DNA of 64,000 nucleotides from Gammaproteobacteria bacterium (GTDB lineage: Bacteria; Pseudomonadota; Gammaproteobacteria; Pseudomonadales; Azotimanducaceae), in assembly GCA_026706935.1 (NCBI GenBank), contig JAPOXV010000028.1:24070-88069 (forward strand), in the 5' to 3' direction. Below, piece after piece: positions 8,507 through 16,470 of this stretch (its first letter is position 1; each line of letters starts with the position of its first letter). The position numbers and the translations under genes were made by a program. The notes below the pieces were generated by a model. It made no database searches. It was not told the origin of the DNA and saw only the letters and a list, made by a program, of their open reading frames with translations.

Positions 8507-10711
8507 TTAGAGATTCAGTCGTAATTCCAATCCCAGCAGTCGAGGCGCTTCGTAAACAGCAACCGGAAATATGGACGCGCCAATTGTTAGTTTCTGAACG
8601 CCTTTGTCCGTCAGATTCCGGCCGAAAACGGATACGCTGTTGCCACGCGCGCCCCAAGCCCACTTTATTGAGCCGTTAATTAACGTGGTAGCTGGTCGAT
8701 AGTAAATCTCGTCGTTACTCTCACCAAAGGAGTTGTAGCGCGATTGATATCGAGCCTCAAGGCGGAAATCTAGCGTATTTTGTCCGAGATATGACGTGTA
8801 ATTAATCGCGTTAGATACGGACAGATGAGGTGCCATTAATACATCGAGATGTGAATTGTCAGTGACGATCCCGTCGTTATTGAGGTCAACTAGAAACGTA
8901 TCCCACTGTGCATCCAACAAGCCGATTGCAAAATCAATACTGAGGTTTGGCTGCACCAACCAATCGGACTCGAACTCAAGCCCTTTGATGTCCACATTGC
9001 CGAGGTTCTCGTTGATGGGTTCGTTTCCTCTACCCGTCGAATTAGTGCGTCGTACAAACCCTACGAGATCCTCGTAGTCCGCATAGAACAACGCTGCAGA
9101 TAGCCGTAGATGATTCTGAAATAAATTCGCTTTCATTCCAGTCTCGTAATTCGTTACATATTCGGCGTCGTATGGTCCGACATTTTCCGGAACTGTTGCC
9201 CTACTAGTGAATCCGCCAGACTTGTAACCGGTAGAGATTGTTGCATAGCCCATGATTGATTCCGAATATTCATACTTAGCTCCTAGTTTCCAAGTCGGTT
9301 GATCCCAGGTCGTCTCGGCGTCTAGTACGATCGGAGGTCGTTGCGGAGCAGGAGCGGGAAGACCGAAGTTGCTCACCGTGACTTCCTTTTTATCCTCCGT
9401 AATTCTTCCTCCTGCGATCAAAATGAACTGTTCATTCAATCGAAAATCGGTCTGAGCGAATACAGCGAAGCTATTAGTTTGCTGCCTAGCTATCGTGGTT
9501 CGTGCTGCGTCTGCGAATTCATATGTGGCGGAAAAAGGAGGCCCGATATTCTGATAGAAAAAACGTCGAGCGTTTTCCTTGAACGCGAACACGCCTAAAA
9601 CATAGTCCCAGCGCGTGCTATGTGCATCATGGAATCGAATTTCCAGACTATCCTGTCCATGGTCGATATCGAATCCAATATTCACATTTAGTCGCGGATT
9701 TGGACCGAGGGCGGGTGGCTGTGCACCCGCACGACCATCGAGATCGGTGTATAGAAGAAAACTGCTTTCGTGTGTATTGCCGGCGACATAGATCGTCCCA
9801 GGTTCAAACTCAATTTCCGATAGCAATGTAAATCCGCTCTCGTCGGAATTGTTGAATCCGTCCGTATCCATATTGACCAAATGGACATCACCATCTGCCG
9901 TTCCATATGGATCTTGGATTACGTTCGACGTTGCGATTCCATCCGATTCCTCTTCGACCTGATAGTACGTGAGAGTGGTTGCCACGTTCGAGACGATATG
10001 GTCCAATTTGAGACGTAGCGTGTTGGAATCCTGTACGCCTAACCGATTACCATTGAATGCATTAGTAACGTGACCGTCGTATCCTCGCTTCGAAATAGTC
10101 AAGCGCGACCGGAGAGAATCGTTCAAAATCTGGCCTGATTCGGCCGATATCACATATTTCGAAAGACCGTACTCACCTACCGTCGCACGAGCTGCTAAAC
10201 CAGCTTCCTGATCGGCGGCGCGGGTAATAATGTTGACAGTCCCCGCGAGACTATTCCGTCCGAAGAGGGTTCCCTGAGGACCACGCTGCACTTCCACTCT
10301 TTCGACATCAATCTGATCGTGACCTAGCCCCGTAACACGGGCATGGGGAATTCCGTCGATTAATACCTGCGTCTTCTGATCCGCAAATGGGTCCGTATCG
10401 AAGAAGCCGATACCGCGGATGGCCATGTTTGCTGTGTTTTCAATGAACACCATATCCTGCAATATGACATTGGGCACTGTACCGTTTAAATCAGAAATGT
10501 CGTTAGCTCCGGATTCTTCGATGAGCGAACCCGGAAGAACTGAGACCGACACTGGAACATCCTCAAGATTTTGCTCTACTTTTTGCGCGGTAACGATTAT
10601 TTCCTCTAATCCCACTTGCTCGTCTGCCGATGCGGAAACAATGCACAACATCAGCAACGCTGCGATGATGACGATACGAAATGCGGTTAGAGTGGAGAGC
10701 CGGATCTTCAA
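8507..10711 (-). CDS. TonB-dependent receptor
   Basis: A 734-residue outer-membrane receptor for TonB-energised uptake. The signal peptide (residues 1-29, cleavage after SASA) is followed by a TonB box at LEEIIVTAQK (36-45), a plug domain (VPVSVSVLPGSLIEESGANDI, DGIPHARVTGLG, VERVEVQRGPQGTLFGRNS) and a beta-barrel with many NYETGMKANLF-type strands; the C-terminus LLGLELRLNL ends a barrel strand. Ligand unknown. The gene has AAAGGAG upstream of its ATG. It lies 107 bases downstream of the sensor and binding-lipoprotein genes in the same direction, so the three may form one uptake/sensing unit. No siderophore genes are nearby. Confidence 0.93.
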   Translation of the reverse strand: MKIRLSTLTAFRIVIIAALLMLCIVSASADEQVGLEEIIVTAQKVEQNLEDVPVSVSVLPGSLIEESGANDISDLNGTVPNVILQDMVFIENTANMAIRGIGFFDTDPFADQKTQVLIDGIPHARVTGLGHDQIDVERVEVQRGPQGTLFGRNSLAGTVNIITRAADQEAGLAARATVGEYGLSKYVISAESGQILNDSLRSRLTISKRGYDGHVTNAFNGNRLGVQDSNTLRLKLDHIVSNVATTLTYYQVEEESDGIATSNVIQDPYGTADGDVHLVNMDTDGFNNSDESGFTLLSEIEFEPGTIYVAGNTHESSFLLYTDLDGRAGAQPPALGPNPRLNVNIGFDIDHGQDSLEIRFHDAHSTRWDYVLGVFAFKENARRFFYQNIGPPFSATYEFADAARTTIARQQTNSFAVFAQTDFRLNEQFILIAGGRITEDKKEVTVSNFGLPAPAPQRPPIVLDAETTWDQPTWKLGAKYEYSESIMGYATISTGYKSGGFTSRATVPENVGPYDAEYVTNYETGMKANLFQNHLRLSAALFYADYEDLVGFVRRTNSTGRGNEPINENLGNVDIKGLEFESDWLVQPNLSIDFAIGLLDAQWDTFLVDLNNDGIVTDNSHLDVLMAPHLSVSNAINYTSYLGQNTLDFRLEARYQSRYNSFGESNDEIYYRPATTLINGSIKWAWGARGNSVSVFGRNLTDKGVQKLTIGASIFPVAVYEAPRLLGLELRLNL

Positions 10712-10818
10712 ATTGTCTCCTTTAAATAACGAGAGGTGGCTATGACCACCAGGGTGGCGGTGCTTTGGGAAGTGATGGTGCCTAGTCTTAATCCAAGCGA
10801 ATAGACAGTGCTGGAAAG

Positions 10819-12630
10819 TCAGCTTGACGTAGTCGCATCCTGGAGAATTGAGTCAATCAACGCATTAATATCGATTTGTAATTCAGCAAAAACCTGGCGA
10901 TTGAGCTGCATCAATTCTCTTTCGTTCGCCACGAGAGGCAATCTATGTCGAAGCGAATCGAACACGTTCGACTCCCCATTTCCATATCGGATGAATTGCC
11001 GTGCCAGTGGAACAAGTTCCGAACGTACTTCCGCGCCGCCGGTTTGCTCTAGAAAGTCGATACTCTTCTCAAGCCGATGAGAAGCGGTAATAAAACGTTC
11101 TTCTCCTACCCCGATCCAAGTCGCGTCCGTCATGATGATCGCGATGATCAATCCTGAAAACGTACGGAATATCGATTCATTGACCGACGCTAGATGCCAG
11201 TAACGTAAGAACTCAGCTTGGGACAACCGATCCGATTCAACGGCAACCTCCTCTCTAGACTCGCTCCTTCCTGTCAGCATGTAATAAAGCTGGTTATCTA
11301 AGCTCGAAACCACCGCGGGTTCAAGTTGGTAATCTACGAAACTTCGCAGCTGCGCACGTTCTTGCGCGGCCGATCGCAACGCGTCGGCCAATTCAGGACG
11401 ACCATTCAGGATTCTCTCTGTCGTAGACTGGATACGATCGACCGCCAACGCCATGCGCTCGCTTTCGCTGACGTATCCGATATCGTCTAATGTCTGCAAT
11501 CCTTCACGAATGCCTGATATATGTGCGTTGACGGTATTCCGCAGCTTTGGCACATCGGAATTCGGCGCATCAACGCTGGTTACTTCTGACATTCTCGAAG
11601 CCGCTTCCGATACATGTTGACTTACGAACATTGCAGCACTTAGCGCCATTGCAGTGCCACTCTCGGTGGCTTCGCTCTCAATTTCAGCGATAGCGTCCGC
11701 CAGAAGCGCGTGAACTTCGCGCTGAAGAGAGGAGGAGATAGCGTCTACGCTGGCAGCTAGTTGTGCTTCTTGTTCGTCTAGGCTCAAGCGAGTCTTCATC
11801 TGATCGATCAAATTCGTTTCGCCATATGCCGCCTCCACCAAATTGAGCGCAAGGGGGACGAGCGTAGGATCTAGATCTTCGAAGTCTTCATCGGACAGCA
11901 CTGCGGCATTTTCGCGGAGCTGATAAATCGCCAAGTTCACGGCTTCCTCCACCGTGCCAATGAACTCGCTATCCGTTTGTCTCGTAGCTACCTCTAAGGC
12001 TATGTAGCCCTGATCAATCTGTTGCTTCAGGAGAGCCAAGCGTGCATAAAGTAATAAGTCTTCGACCGATATAAACTCCTGCACATGCGCCGACTGACTA
12101 TCTCGACTACTGGACTGAGAAATAACGCGATGGAATAGATCGTCCTCGCTTGCAACGGCTGCAGGAAGGAGTTGCCAACTGGTATCTGCAACAAGCTTCT
12201 GACGACTCTTCTGCGAGTCACTCAAACTCCTTGCTAATCTAGTCCGACCGTCTTCGAGTTGCGATGCATTCAGGATCAACTCCTCTAGCAACTGACGTAT
12301 TCGCTCCGCTGCATCAGCGTGTTTCGTGTTAGCCAACACGTCAAGTAGGCTGCGAATCTCTGCCGCACCAGAATCGACGTTCGTTCTGGACTCCCTTATT
12401 TCCTCAGGGGACATGTCGGCGAACGTCCTCGTTGAGGCCGTATCAGCTAGGGATCTTGAATGTCGGGCTACCGACAACGCAGTGACAGTCGCATGTAATT
12501 CTGGATTCTCTTCAAGAGAAAAATCAGTATTGCCGACAGCAAACCCACACGCAAGCGTAATCGCAGTCGCAATGCCACGCCCGAGAAGCGTCACGCGCGC
12601 CAATCGAGCCGTAATATCCATATTGATCAT
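10819..12630 (-). CDS. Tandem TorS-like helical sensor protein without kinase domain
   Basis: A 603-residue, almost entirely helical protein with one N-terminal hydrophobic segment (about 12-32; anchor or signal). The rest appears to be two tandem copies of a module, about 45-312 and 325-596. Matching pairs are LLPAAVASEDDLFHRV (154-169) with LEPAVVSSLDNQLYYM (436-451), and YGETNLIDQMKTRL (269-282) with NGESNVFDSLRHRL (551-564). The pattern resembles the periplasmic sensor of TorS-type histidine kinases, but the chain ends where the second membrane helix would begin: no HAMP, His-kinase, ATPase or receiver domain exists here or downstream. Its start overlaps the binding-lipoprotein stop as TAATG. 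Function, probably ligand sensing with that lipoprotein, is inferred. Confidence 0.7.
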   Translation of the reverse strand: MINMDITARLARVTLLGRGIATAITLACGFAVGNTDFSLEENPELHATVTALSVARHSRSLADTASTRTFADMSPEEIRESRTNVDSGAAEIRSLLDVLANTKHADAAERIRQLLEELILNASQLEDGRTRLARSLSDSQKSRQKLVADTSWQLLPAAVASEDDLFHRVISQSSSRDSQSAHVQEFISVEDLLLYARLALLKQQIDQGYIALEVATRQTDSEFIGTVEEAVNLAIYQLRENAAVLSDEDFEDLDPTLVPLALNLVEAAYGETNLIDQMKTRLSLDEQEAQLAASVDAISSSLQREVHALLADAIAEIESEATESGTAMALSAAMFVSQHVSEAASRMSEVTSVDAPNSDVPKLRNTVNAHISGIREGLQTLDDIGYVSESERMALAVDRIQSTTERILNGRPELADALRSAAQERAQLRSFVDYQLEPAVVSSLDNQLYYMLTGRSESREEVAVESDRLSQAEFLRYWHLASVNESIFRTFSGLIIAIIMTDATWIGVGEERFITASHRLEKSIDFLEQTGGAEVRSELVPLARQFIRYGNGESNVFDSLRHRLPLVANERELMQLNRQVFAELQIDINALIDSILQDATTSS

Positions 12631-13901
12631 TACGGTCGCTCAGCAAGATTGGTGATCGGGATGAACTTACCGAGTTCGTTTATTACCGTAATGATCACTT
12701 CGTCGGAGCCTTGGTTGTCACCCGGACCATATTGCAGCTCTACACCGGAGAGATTGATCGGTTGCGTGGATTGAATTGCATCCAAGAAACAGCGACGCGT
12801 TAGATCTTCGCACGCTTCAAGCCCAACAATGGCTATTCGACCTGCCATATATCCTTCAAGGGAAACAAATCCTGGCACCGCACTCTCGTCAAATGATTCG
12901 AGCGCTGCAAGGTATTCCGACACGATTGGAGAATTAGCGTCATCGGGTACGGGTACCACCTGCGTTACGAATACACCCGTTGCGTCACTCCCTAATTCAC
13001 GCGCTAGCGCATTACTCCCGACGAACGAGACGGCTAGAAAAATTGGATCGATATCCATCCGAAGGAGTGAGATAGCTTTAGCCACAGGCTGGTAAGCGCC
13101 AATCATGATGACGGCTTCAGGGTTCGCGGCAGCAATATGAAACACAGCAGCTTTGACAGCACTTGAATTGCGCTCGTAATACCACGTCTCTACTGGTTCA
13201 AGTTCACGACGTTCAAGAGCTTCGAGTACACCGCTTAATCCTGATTGTCCGTACGAGTCGTTTTGGTACATGACTGCGATTCTCGAAACGCCGAGATCTT
13301 GCGTGAGACGTTCGACCATGTATTCAGTCTCCTGCGCGTAGGACGCCCGTAGATTGACAACCGATCGCAATTCCGGACTCCTAAGAAAACCGGCACCGGT
13401 GAATGGTGCGAGAAACGGCACTCCATGAGATTCAACTAAAGGTACGGCGGACCGCGACGTCGGTGTTCCAACGCCCCCAATCAGACCGAACACCTTCTCT
13501 TTCGTGATTAAATCTCGTGTGTTGGCATAAGCAAAGCCCGGTTCGTATCTGTCATCCATAGTCACCAGTTCGAGCATGCGACCATACACGCCGCCGACCT
13601 GATTCTGTTCTTGGAATGCCACTTCGATTCCTAAGCGCATCGCTTGTCCTAATGCTTGGGCGGGTCCTTCGAATGCGGCGGACTGACCAAAAACTACACG
13701 ATCGTCGAAGACGCCAGGATTCGAAGGATCATCAACTAATAGCGTCATTGGTGCTAAATCTACTTCACCAGTTGATTGTGCAAGATCCCCACTCGGCTCT
13801 TCTTCTGCACAAGCCACCATTAGGGAAAGTACAACGCTCAAGACAAACGCCGATAGCAAGGTACGAGAAAGGTAAGGTATATCGGACTCGGAAATGGTCA
13901 T
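12630..13901 (-). CDS. Periplasmic ligand-binding lipoprotein, Leu/Ile/Val-type (Peripla_BP_6)
   Basis: A 423-residue type I periplasmic binding protein. A signal sequence ending in the lipobox-like LMVAC (Cys about 31) predicts a lipoprotein. The body is typical of branched-chain amino acid or amide receptors: VVFGQSAAFEGPAQALG (ligand-site Ser near the start), DRYEPGFAYANTRDLI, FGLIGGVGTPTSRSAVP, AVMYQNDSYGQSGL. No ABC permease or ATPase is adjacent, so it is probably a sensing rather than transport receptor, paired with the TorS-like protein whose start overlaps its stop. AAGGAA lies eight bases before the ATG. The ligand is unknown. Confidence 0.88.
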   Translation of the reverse strand: MTISESDIPYLSRTLLSAFVLSVVLSLMVACAEEEPSGDLAQSTGEVDLAPMTLLVDDPSNPGVFDDRVVFGQSAAFEGPAQALGQAMRLGIEVAFQEQNQVGGVYGRMLELVTMDDRYEPGFAYANTRDLITKEKVFGLIGGVGTPTSRSAVPLVESHGVPFLAPFTGAGFLRSPELRSVVNLRASYAQETEYMVERLTQDLGVSRIAVMYQNDSYGQSGLSGVLEALERRELEPVETWYYERNSSAVKAAVFHIAAANPEAVIMIGAYQPVAKAISLLRMDIDPIFLAVSFVGSNALARELGSDATGVFVTQVVPVPDDANSPIVSEYLAALESFDESAVPGFVSLEGYMAGRIAIVGLEACEDLTRRCFLDAIQSTQPINLSGVELQYGPGDNQGSDEVIITVINELGKFIPITNLAERP

Positions 13902-14286
13902 GTCAATTGTTCCTTACAGTAGTCGACATTCTTGTAGGAACACGGACCGTCACCAGCCGTGTATATAACGACGTCGATTTTAATTCTCGCTTCGCACTCC
14001 GTCTACGAAGTCACCTATCGGGACCTACTCCGAGCGGAAGAACGAGACTCAAGAACTCCACCGTCGGATAAGCGCCAAGCTCGACACGTTGTTCTCGTGA
14101 GCCAGCACGCACAAGAAATGTCGAGTGCCGTTACGCAGAAATCCGATTTTGCAAGATAGGACTTACTAGCGGAATCGAAATCCTTAGCCTGACATCGTGT
14201 CAAAAATAGTTGACATTCGTTTGATTGTCAAATATTATTTACATCATGTCAATATTTTTAGTCATTGAAAGTAATTGGAGGTTTCC
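13902..14286. other. Divergent intergenic region
   Basis: About 385 bases between the binding-lipoprotein gene (leftward) and the small membrane protein gene (rightward). The right third (14190-14260) is AT-rich and holds a strong promoter and repeated TGTCAA words, described separately. The left part (13902-14190) carries no gene I can support and no obvious structured RNA; it probably contains the leftward promoter. Confidence 0.5.
14198..14252 (+). promoter_or_regulatory. Sigma70 promoter with repeated TGTCAA operator-like words
   Basis: TTGACA at 14210-14215 and TATTAT at 14233-14238 are separated by exactly 17 bases, a near-consensus promoter for the membrane protein/XRE pair. It is overlaid by TGTCAA at 14198-14203, 14226-14231 and 14247-14252 and by its complement TTGACA at 14210-14215; the first two form a 6-6-6 inverted repeat, and TTTGA-TTG-TCAAA (14220-14232) forms another. 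This arrangement suggests an autoregulatory operator for the XRE protein at 14708, which is inference. Confidence 0.7.
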
Positions 14287-14706
14287 GTGGATACGTCTTT
14301 CGAGGAAAAGAGCGCGTGGATTCAACTGGCCAGTCTTGTCATCGGTTTAGGTGGCTATCTTTCATTTGCCGGTATATTGATGTCAAACGGCATTAATGTT
14401 CTGCCCGCCTTCGTACCCTTCCTCGTCGCGGCGATCGTTGTCATAGTCGCCATTAATGTCGTAGGGCACGTGGCTGTAGCAATCAAAAACCGGTCAGTTG
14501 AAGGTGACGAGCGCGACCAGCTAATTGGATGTCGCGCAGAGAGTCAATCGGCGTGGATCTTGGGTGTTGGCGTCATTGGCGCGATCATTGCGTTGATTCT
14601 GTCGGTCCACTATTTCTGGGTGGTTCACCTGCTGCTTATCTCTTTGTTCAGTTCGGAAATCATCAAGCTCGTGTTGCAGGTCGTCTACTACCGTAGCGGA
14701 ATCTAA
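14287..14706 (+). CDS. Small integral membrane protein paired with an XRE regulator
   Basis: A 139-residue protein with four predicted membrane segments (roughly 10-30, 38-62, 88-108, 112-132) and a short cytoplasmic-looking loop KNRSVEGDERDQLIGCRAES between the second and third. This layout, with a GDERD loop and a following short XRE regulator, is seen in DUF2178-like membrane proteins; no function is known. GTG 14287 is preferred over an in-frame TTG at 14275 because GGAGG ends six bases before it. The next gene starts 1 base after its stop, so the two form a tight operon behind a strong promoter. Confidence 0.8.
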   Translation: MDTSFEEKSAWIQLASLVIGLGGYLSFAGILMSNGINVLPAFVPFLVAAIVVIVAINVVGHVAVAIKNRSVEGDERDQLIGCRAESQSAWILGVGVIGAIIALILSVHYFWVVHLLLISLFSSEIIKLVLQVVYYRSGI

Positions 14707-14707
14707 T

Positions 14708-14926
14708 GTGAGTCCTTCAGGGGAGAGAATACGCAATCAAATCCGGGAACTAAGGTTTCATCACGGCGAAATGACACAACAGCATCTCGCCGACCAAATC
14801 GGTGTTACCCGTCAGACAGTCAATGCCATCGAAGGTGGGAAGTACTCACCTTCCCTCGAGGTTGCGTTCAAAATCGCCTACGTTTTCGGCAAACCGCTCG
14901 AAGAAGTGTTTCAGTTTGACACCTAA
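14708..14926 (+). CDS. XRE-family transcriptional regulator (short HTH, YozG-like)
   Basis: A 72-residue Cro/C1-type helix-turn-helix protein, almost nothing but the DNA-binding domain: MTQQHLADQIGVTRQTVNAIEGG carries the two HTH helices, followed by YSPSLEVAFKIAYVFGKPLEEVF. GTG start. Such short regulators usually sit beside a membrane protein gene and control it together with their own operon. The repeated TGTCAA words at the promoter 460 bases upstream are the likely target. It converges with the PhyH gene at 15149 across a repeat-rich spacer. Confidence 0.9.
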   Translation: MSPSGERIRNQIRELRFHHGEMTQQHLADQIGVTRQTVNAIEGGKYSPSLEVAFKIAYVFGKPLEEVFQFDT

Positions 14927-14942
14927 CGTACGGACTCGATAG

Positions 14943-15110
14943 CACATATTCGCGACATCTCTGACATATGTGAGCTAAACTGACTGATCTGCACCTCACT
15001 TTGGGTGAGATGCAAGCGGTTGCTTACGTAGGCATAGTCGCGATTGGTTGATGCAGAGCATCCACGAGTTCTAGTCGCCCATCTGAAGGTCACTACGCTC
15101 AGAGGTGACC
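14943..15110. repeat. Cluster of inverted repeats in a convergent spacer
   Basis: Three inverted repeats follow each other in the 222-base gap: CACATA at 14943-14948 with TATGTG further on near 14966-14971; TGCACCTCAC (14990-14999) with GTGAGATGCA (15005-15014), one mismatch; and GGTCAC (15088-15093) with GTGACC (15105-15110). A fourth, perfect one is listed separately at 15128-15148. Such density is unusual for this window. They may form a bidirectional terminator region or a structured transcript. Confidence 0.45.
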
Positions 15111-15127
15111 AAAGACGCCTCAGATTC

Positions 15128-15148
15128 ACCGCATCAGTTTGATGCGGT
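15128..15148. terminator. Perfect 9-bp hairpin immediately after the PhyH stop codon
   Basis: ACCGCATCA (15128-15136) and TGATGCGGT (15140-15148) pair perfectly around a 3-base loop. The hairpin touches the TAA of the leftward PhyH gene and lies between convergent genes. There is no T-tract on the leftward side, so it may be a U-less terminator or 3'-end stabiliser. Confidence 0.5.
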
Positions 15149-16210
15149 TTAGGACTCATCAACGAAATCCCATTCAGACCAATGGTCACAAAGCTTGTCA
15201 ATTGAGGTCTGCCACGCGTCGTAAGACTCAGGATAGTCCAAGAACTGACCAAAATAACCTCGGTCTGGATGGTCGCTTACACCGTGTCCTACTTTCCGTA
15301 CGCCTTCGAATGGATTGTTCTCTCGCAATCTGCGAATGCGAAAGTACAGATTCATGCGGGGATTCGGTCCAAGATTTGGTGTCGCGGTATGGGGACATGC
15401 ATGCAACGCGATAACCGCATCCCCTTCGCCCAAACAAACTGGCGTCAATTCCGGCCAAGGCCAACCGTCGATCAGTTTCGCCGTTTTAGCGATATCAGAC
15501 ATTTTCTCTCGTACGGATTTGGGTAATCCATTTAGAAACACGCGACCGTCCTTCTCAGAAACCCGTAGACGCGGCCAACCCACGCCTTCTGGGCCGATAA
15601 CGCCTCCCGCATCGCGCTGCATTTGAAACGATCTTTCGACTTCCTCATGCATTCCTTTTAACACAGCAAATTGACCGTGACCGGGTTCCAGTTGATCGTT
15701 TAACGCGATGCCGACAAGCGCCGTGTAGCTACCCAACGAGATACGCCGATCAGGGTCCTGCCAAAGCAGACCATCATTCGTTCCGCGCTTCTCATCGTTC
15801 TTTCCAAAATACCGTTCCGAATCTATAGGTCGACCCCGTGTTGGCTCGATCTCCGAAGCAACGGTGGGGATGGGACCCGCCCAACTTCCGTCAACGTGCG
15901 GCGTAGGTTGGCCACCAAGTTCATTCCCGCCAGGCGTGATCGCGATTTGGCAACTCACGACCTCTGGATAGGGACCCATCGCATTCCGCATGATTTCCGC
16001 TAGACAGGTGTCTTTGAAGAGTCGCACGACATCTGGGTGGGTTGCTAATTCACGAGGTGGTAGAAGGCGACGTTCCGTCAACGACATACCCGACGATATC
16101 AACGCACGAGCACGACTAACGAATTCCATCGGAATGACATCGCGAAGAATCACGAAACCATCATTGACGAAATTAGTTTGTTCCTGTTTCGAGAGATTCG
16201 TCTTGCTCAT
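15149..16210 (-). CDS. Phytanoyl-CoA dioxygenase (PhyH) family Fe(II)/2-oxoglutarate oxygenase
   Basis: A 353-residue PhyH-type dioxygenase. The iron-binding HxD is in PTPHVDGSW (His105, Asp107), the distal His in ALHACPHTAT (about 273-279) and the co-substrate Arg in NLYFRIRR, so the site is intact. It shares IGPEGVGWPRL, GVSDHPDRG and the overall layout with the PhyH protein at 6350-7459 and is its paralogue, though more distant in the middle. It stands alone as a transcription unit: tRNA-Arg lies upstream on the opposite strand and a hairpin follows its stop. Substrate unknown. Confidence 0.9.
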   Translation of the reverse strand: MSKTNLSKQEQTNFVNDGFVILRDVIPMEFVSRARALISSGMSLTERRLLPPRELATHPDVVRLFKDTCLAEIMRNAMGPYPEVVSCQIAITPGGNELGGQPTPHVDGSWAGPIPTVASEIEPTRGRPIDSERYFGKNDEKRGTNDGLLWQDPDRRISLGSYTALVGIALNDQLEPGHGQFAVLKGMHEEVERSFQMQRDAGGVIGPEGVGWPRLRVSEKDGRVFLNGLPKSVREKMSDIAKTAKLIDGWPWPELTPVCLGEGDAVIALHACPHTATPNLGPNPRMNLYFRIRRLRENNPFEGVRKVGHGVSDHPDRGYFGQFLDYPESYDAWQTSIDKLCDHWSEWDFVDES

Positions 16211-16330
16211 ACCCGTTTACGGAAATTGCGTGATTGAGATTAGATTTCGCACGAACCAACGCGAAAATACGCTTAAAAATACGCCACGGATCGCGACTCC
16301 AACGACCTTTTGAGCCGATCTGTTCATTTT

Positions 16331-16336
16331 TATAAT
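16331..16336 (+). promoter_or_regulatory. Probable -10 element of the tRNA-Arg promoter
   Basis: A consensus TATAAT lies 12 bases before the first base of tRNA-Arg, the distance expected for a start a few bases upstream of the mature tRNA. A weak -35, TTGAGC at 16310-16315, has a short 15-base spacer. Confidence 0.6.
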
Positions 16337-16347
16337 CCATCCGTTCG

Positions 16348-16424
16348 GCGCTCGTAGCTCAACTGGATAGAGCACCAGGCTTCGAACCTGGGGGTTCGGG
16401 GTTCGAGTCCCTGCGGGCGCGCCA
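16348..16424 (+). tRNA. tRNA-Arg (anticodon TCG), CCA encoded
   Basis: A complete 77-base cloverleaf. The acceptor arm GCGCTCG (16348-16354) pairs with CGGGCGC (16414-16420); the anticodon stem CCAGG/CCTGG encloses loop CTTCGAA with anticodon TCG at 16382-16384; the T arm CGGGG/CCCTG encloses TTCGAGT; the variable loop has five bases. Discriminator G and CCA (16422-16424) are encoded. It would decode CGA codons. No integrase or attachment-like duplication is seen next to it. Confidence 0.95.
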
Positions 16425-16451
16425 ACACCTGTGTCGGAATTGAAGAAGTCG

Positions 16452-16470
16452 CTTAGCTTCCTAAGTTTTT
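16452..16470 (+). terminator. Weak hairpin plus T5 downstream of tRNA-Arg
   Basis: CTTAG (16452-16456) and CTAAG (16461-16465) flank a 4-base loop and are followed by TTTTT (16466-16470), 28 bases after the tRNA. The stem is only five base pairs, and it overlaps the stop codon of the opposing amidohydrolase gene. Confidence 0.4.

Noticed and set aside
16348..16424. tRNA-Arg as an integration site for a mobile element
   Set aside because: No integrase gene, no repeated 3' tRNA end and no composition shift are visible on either side.
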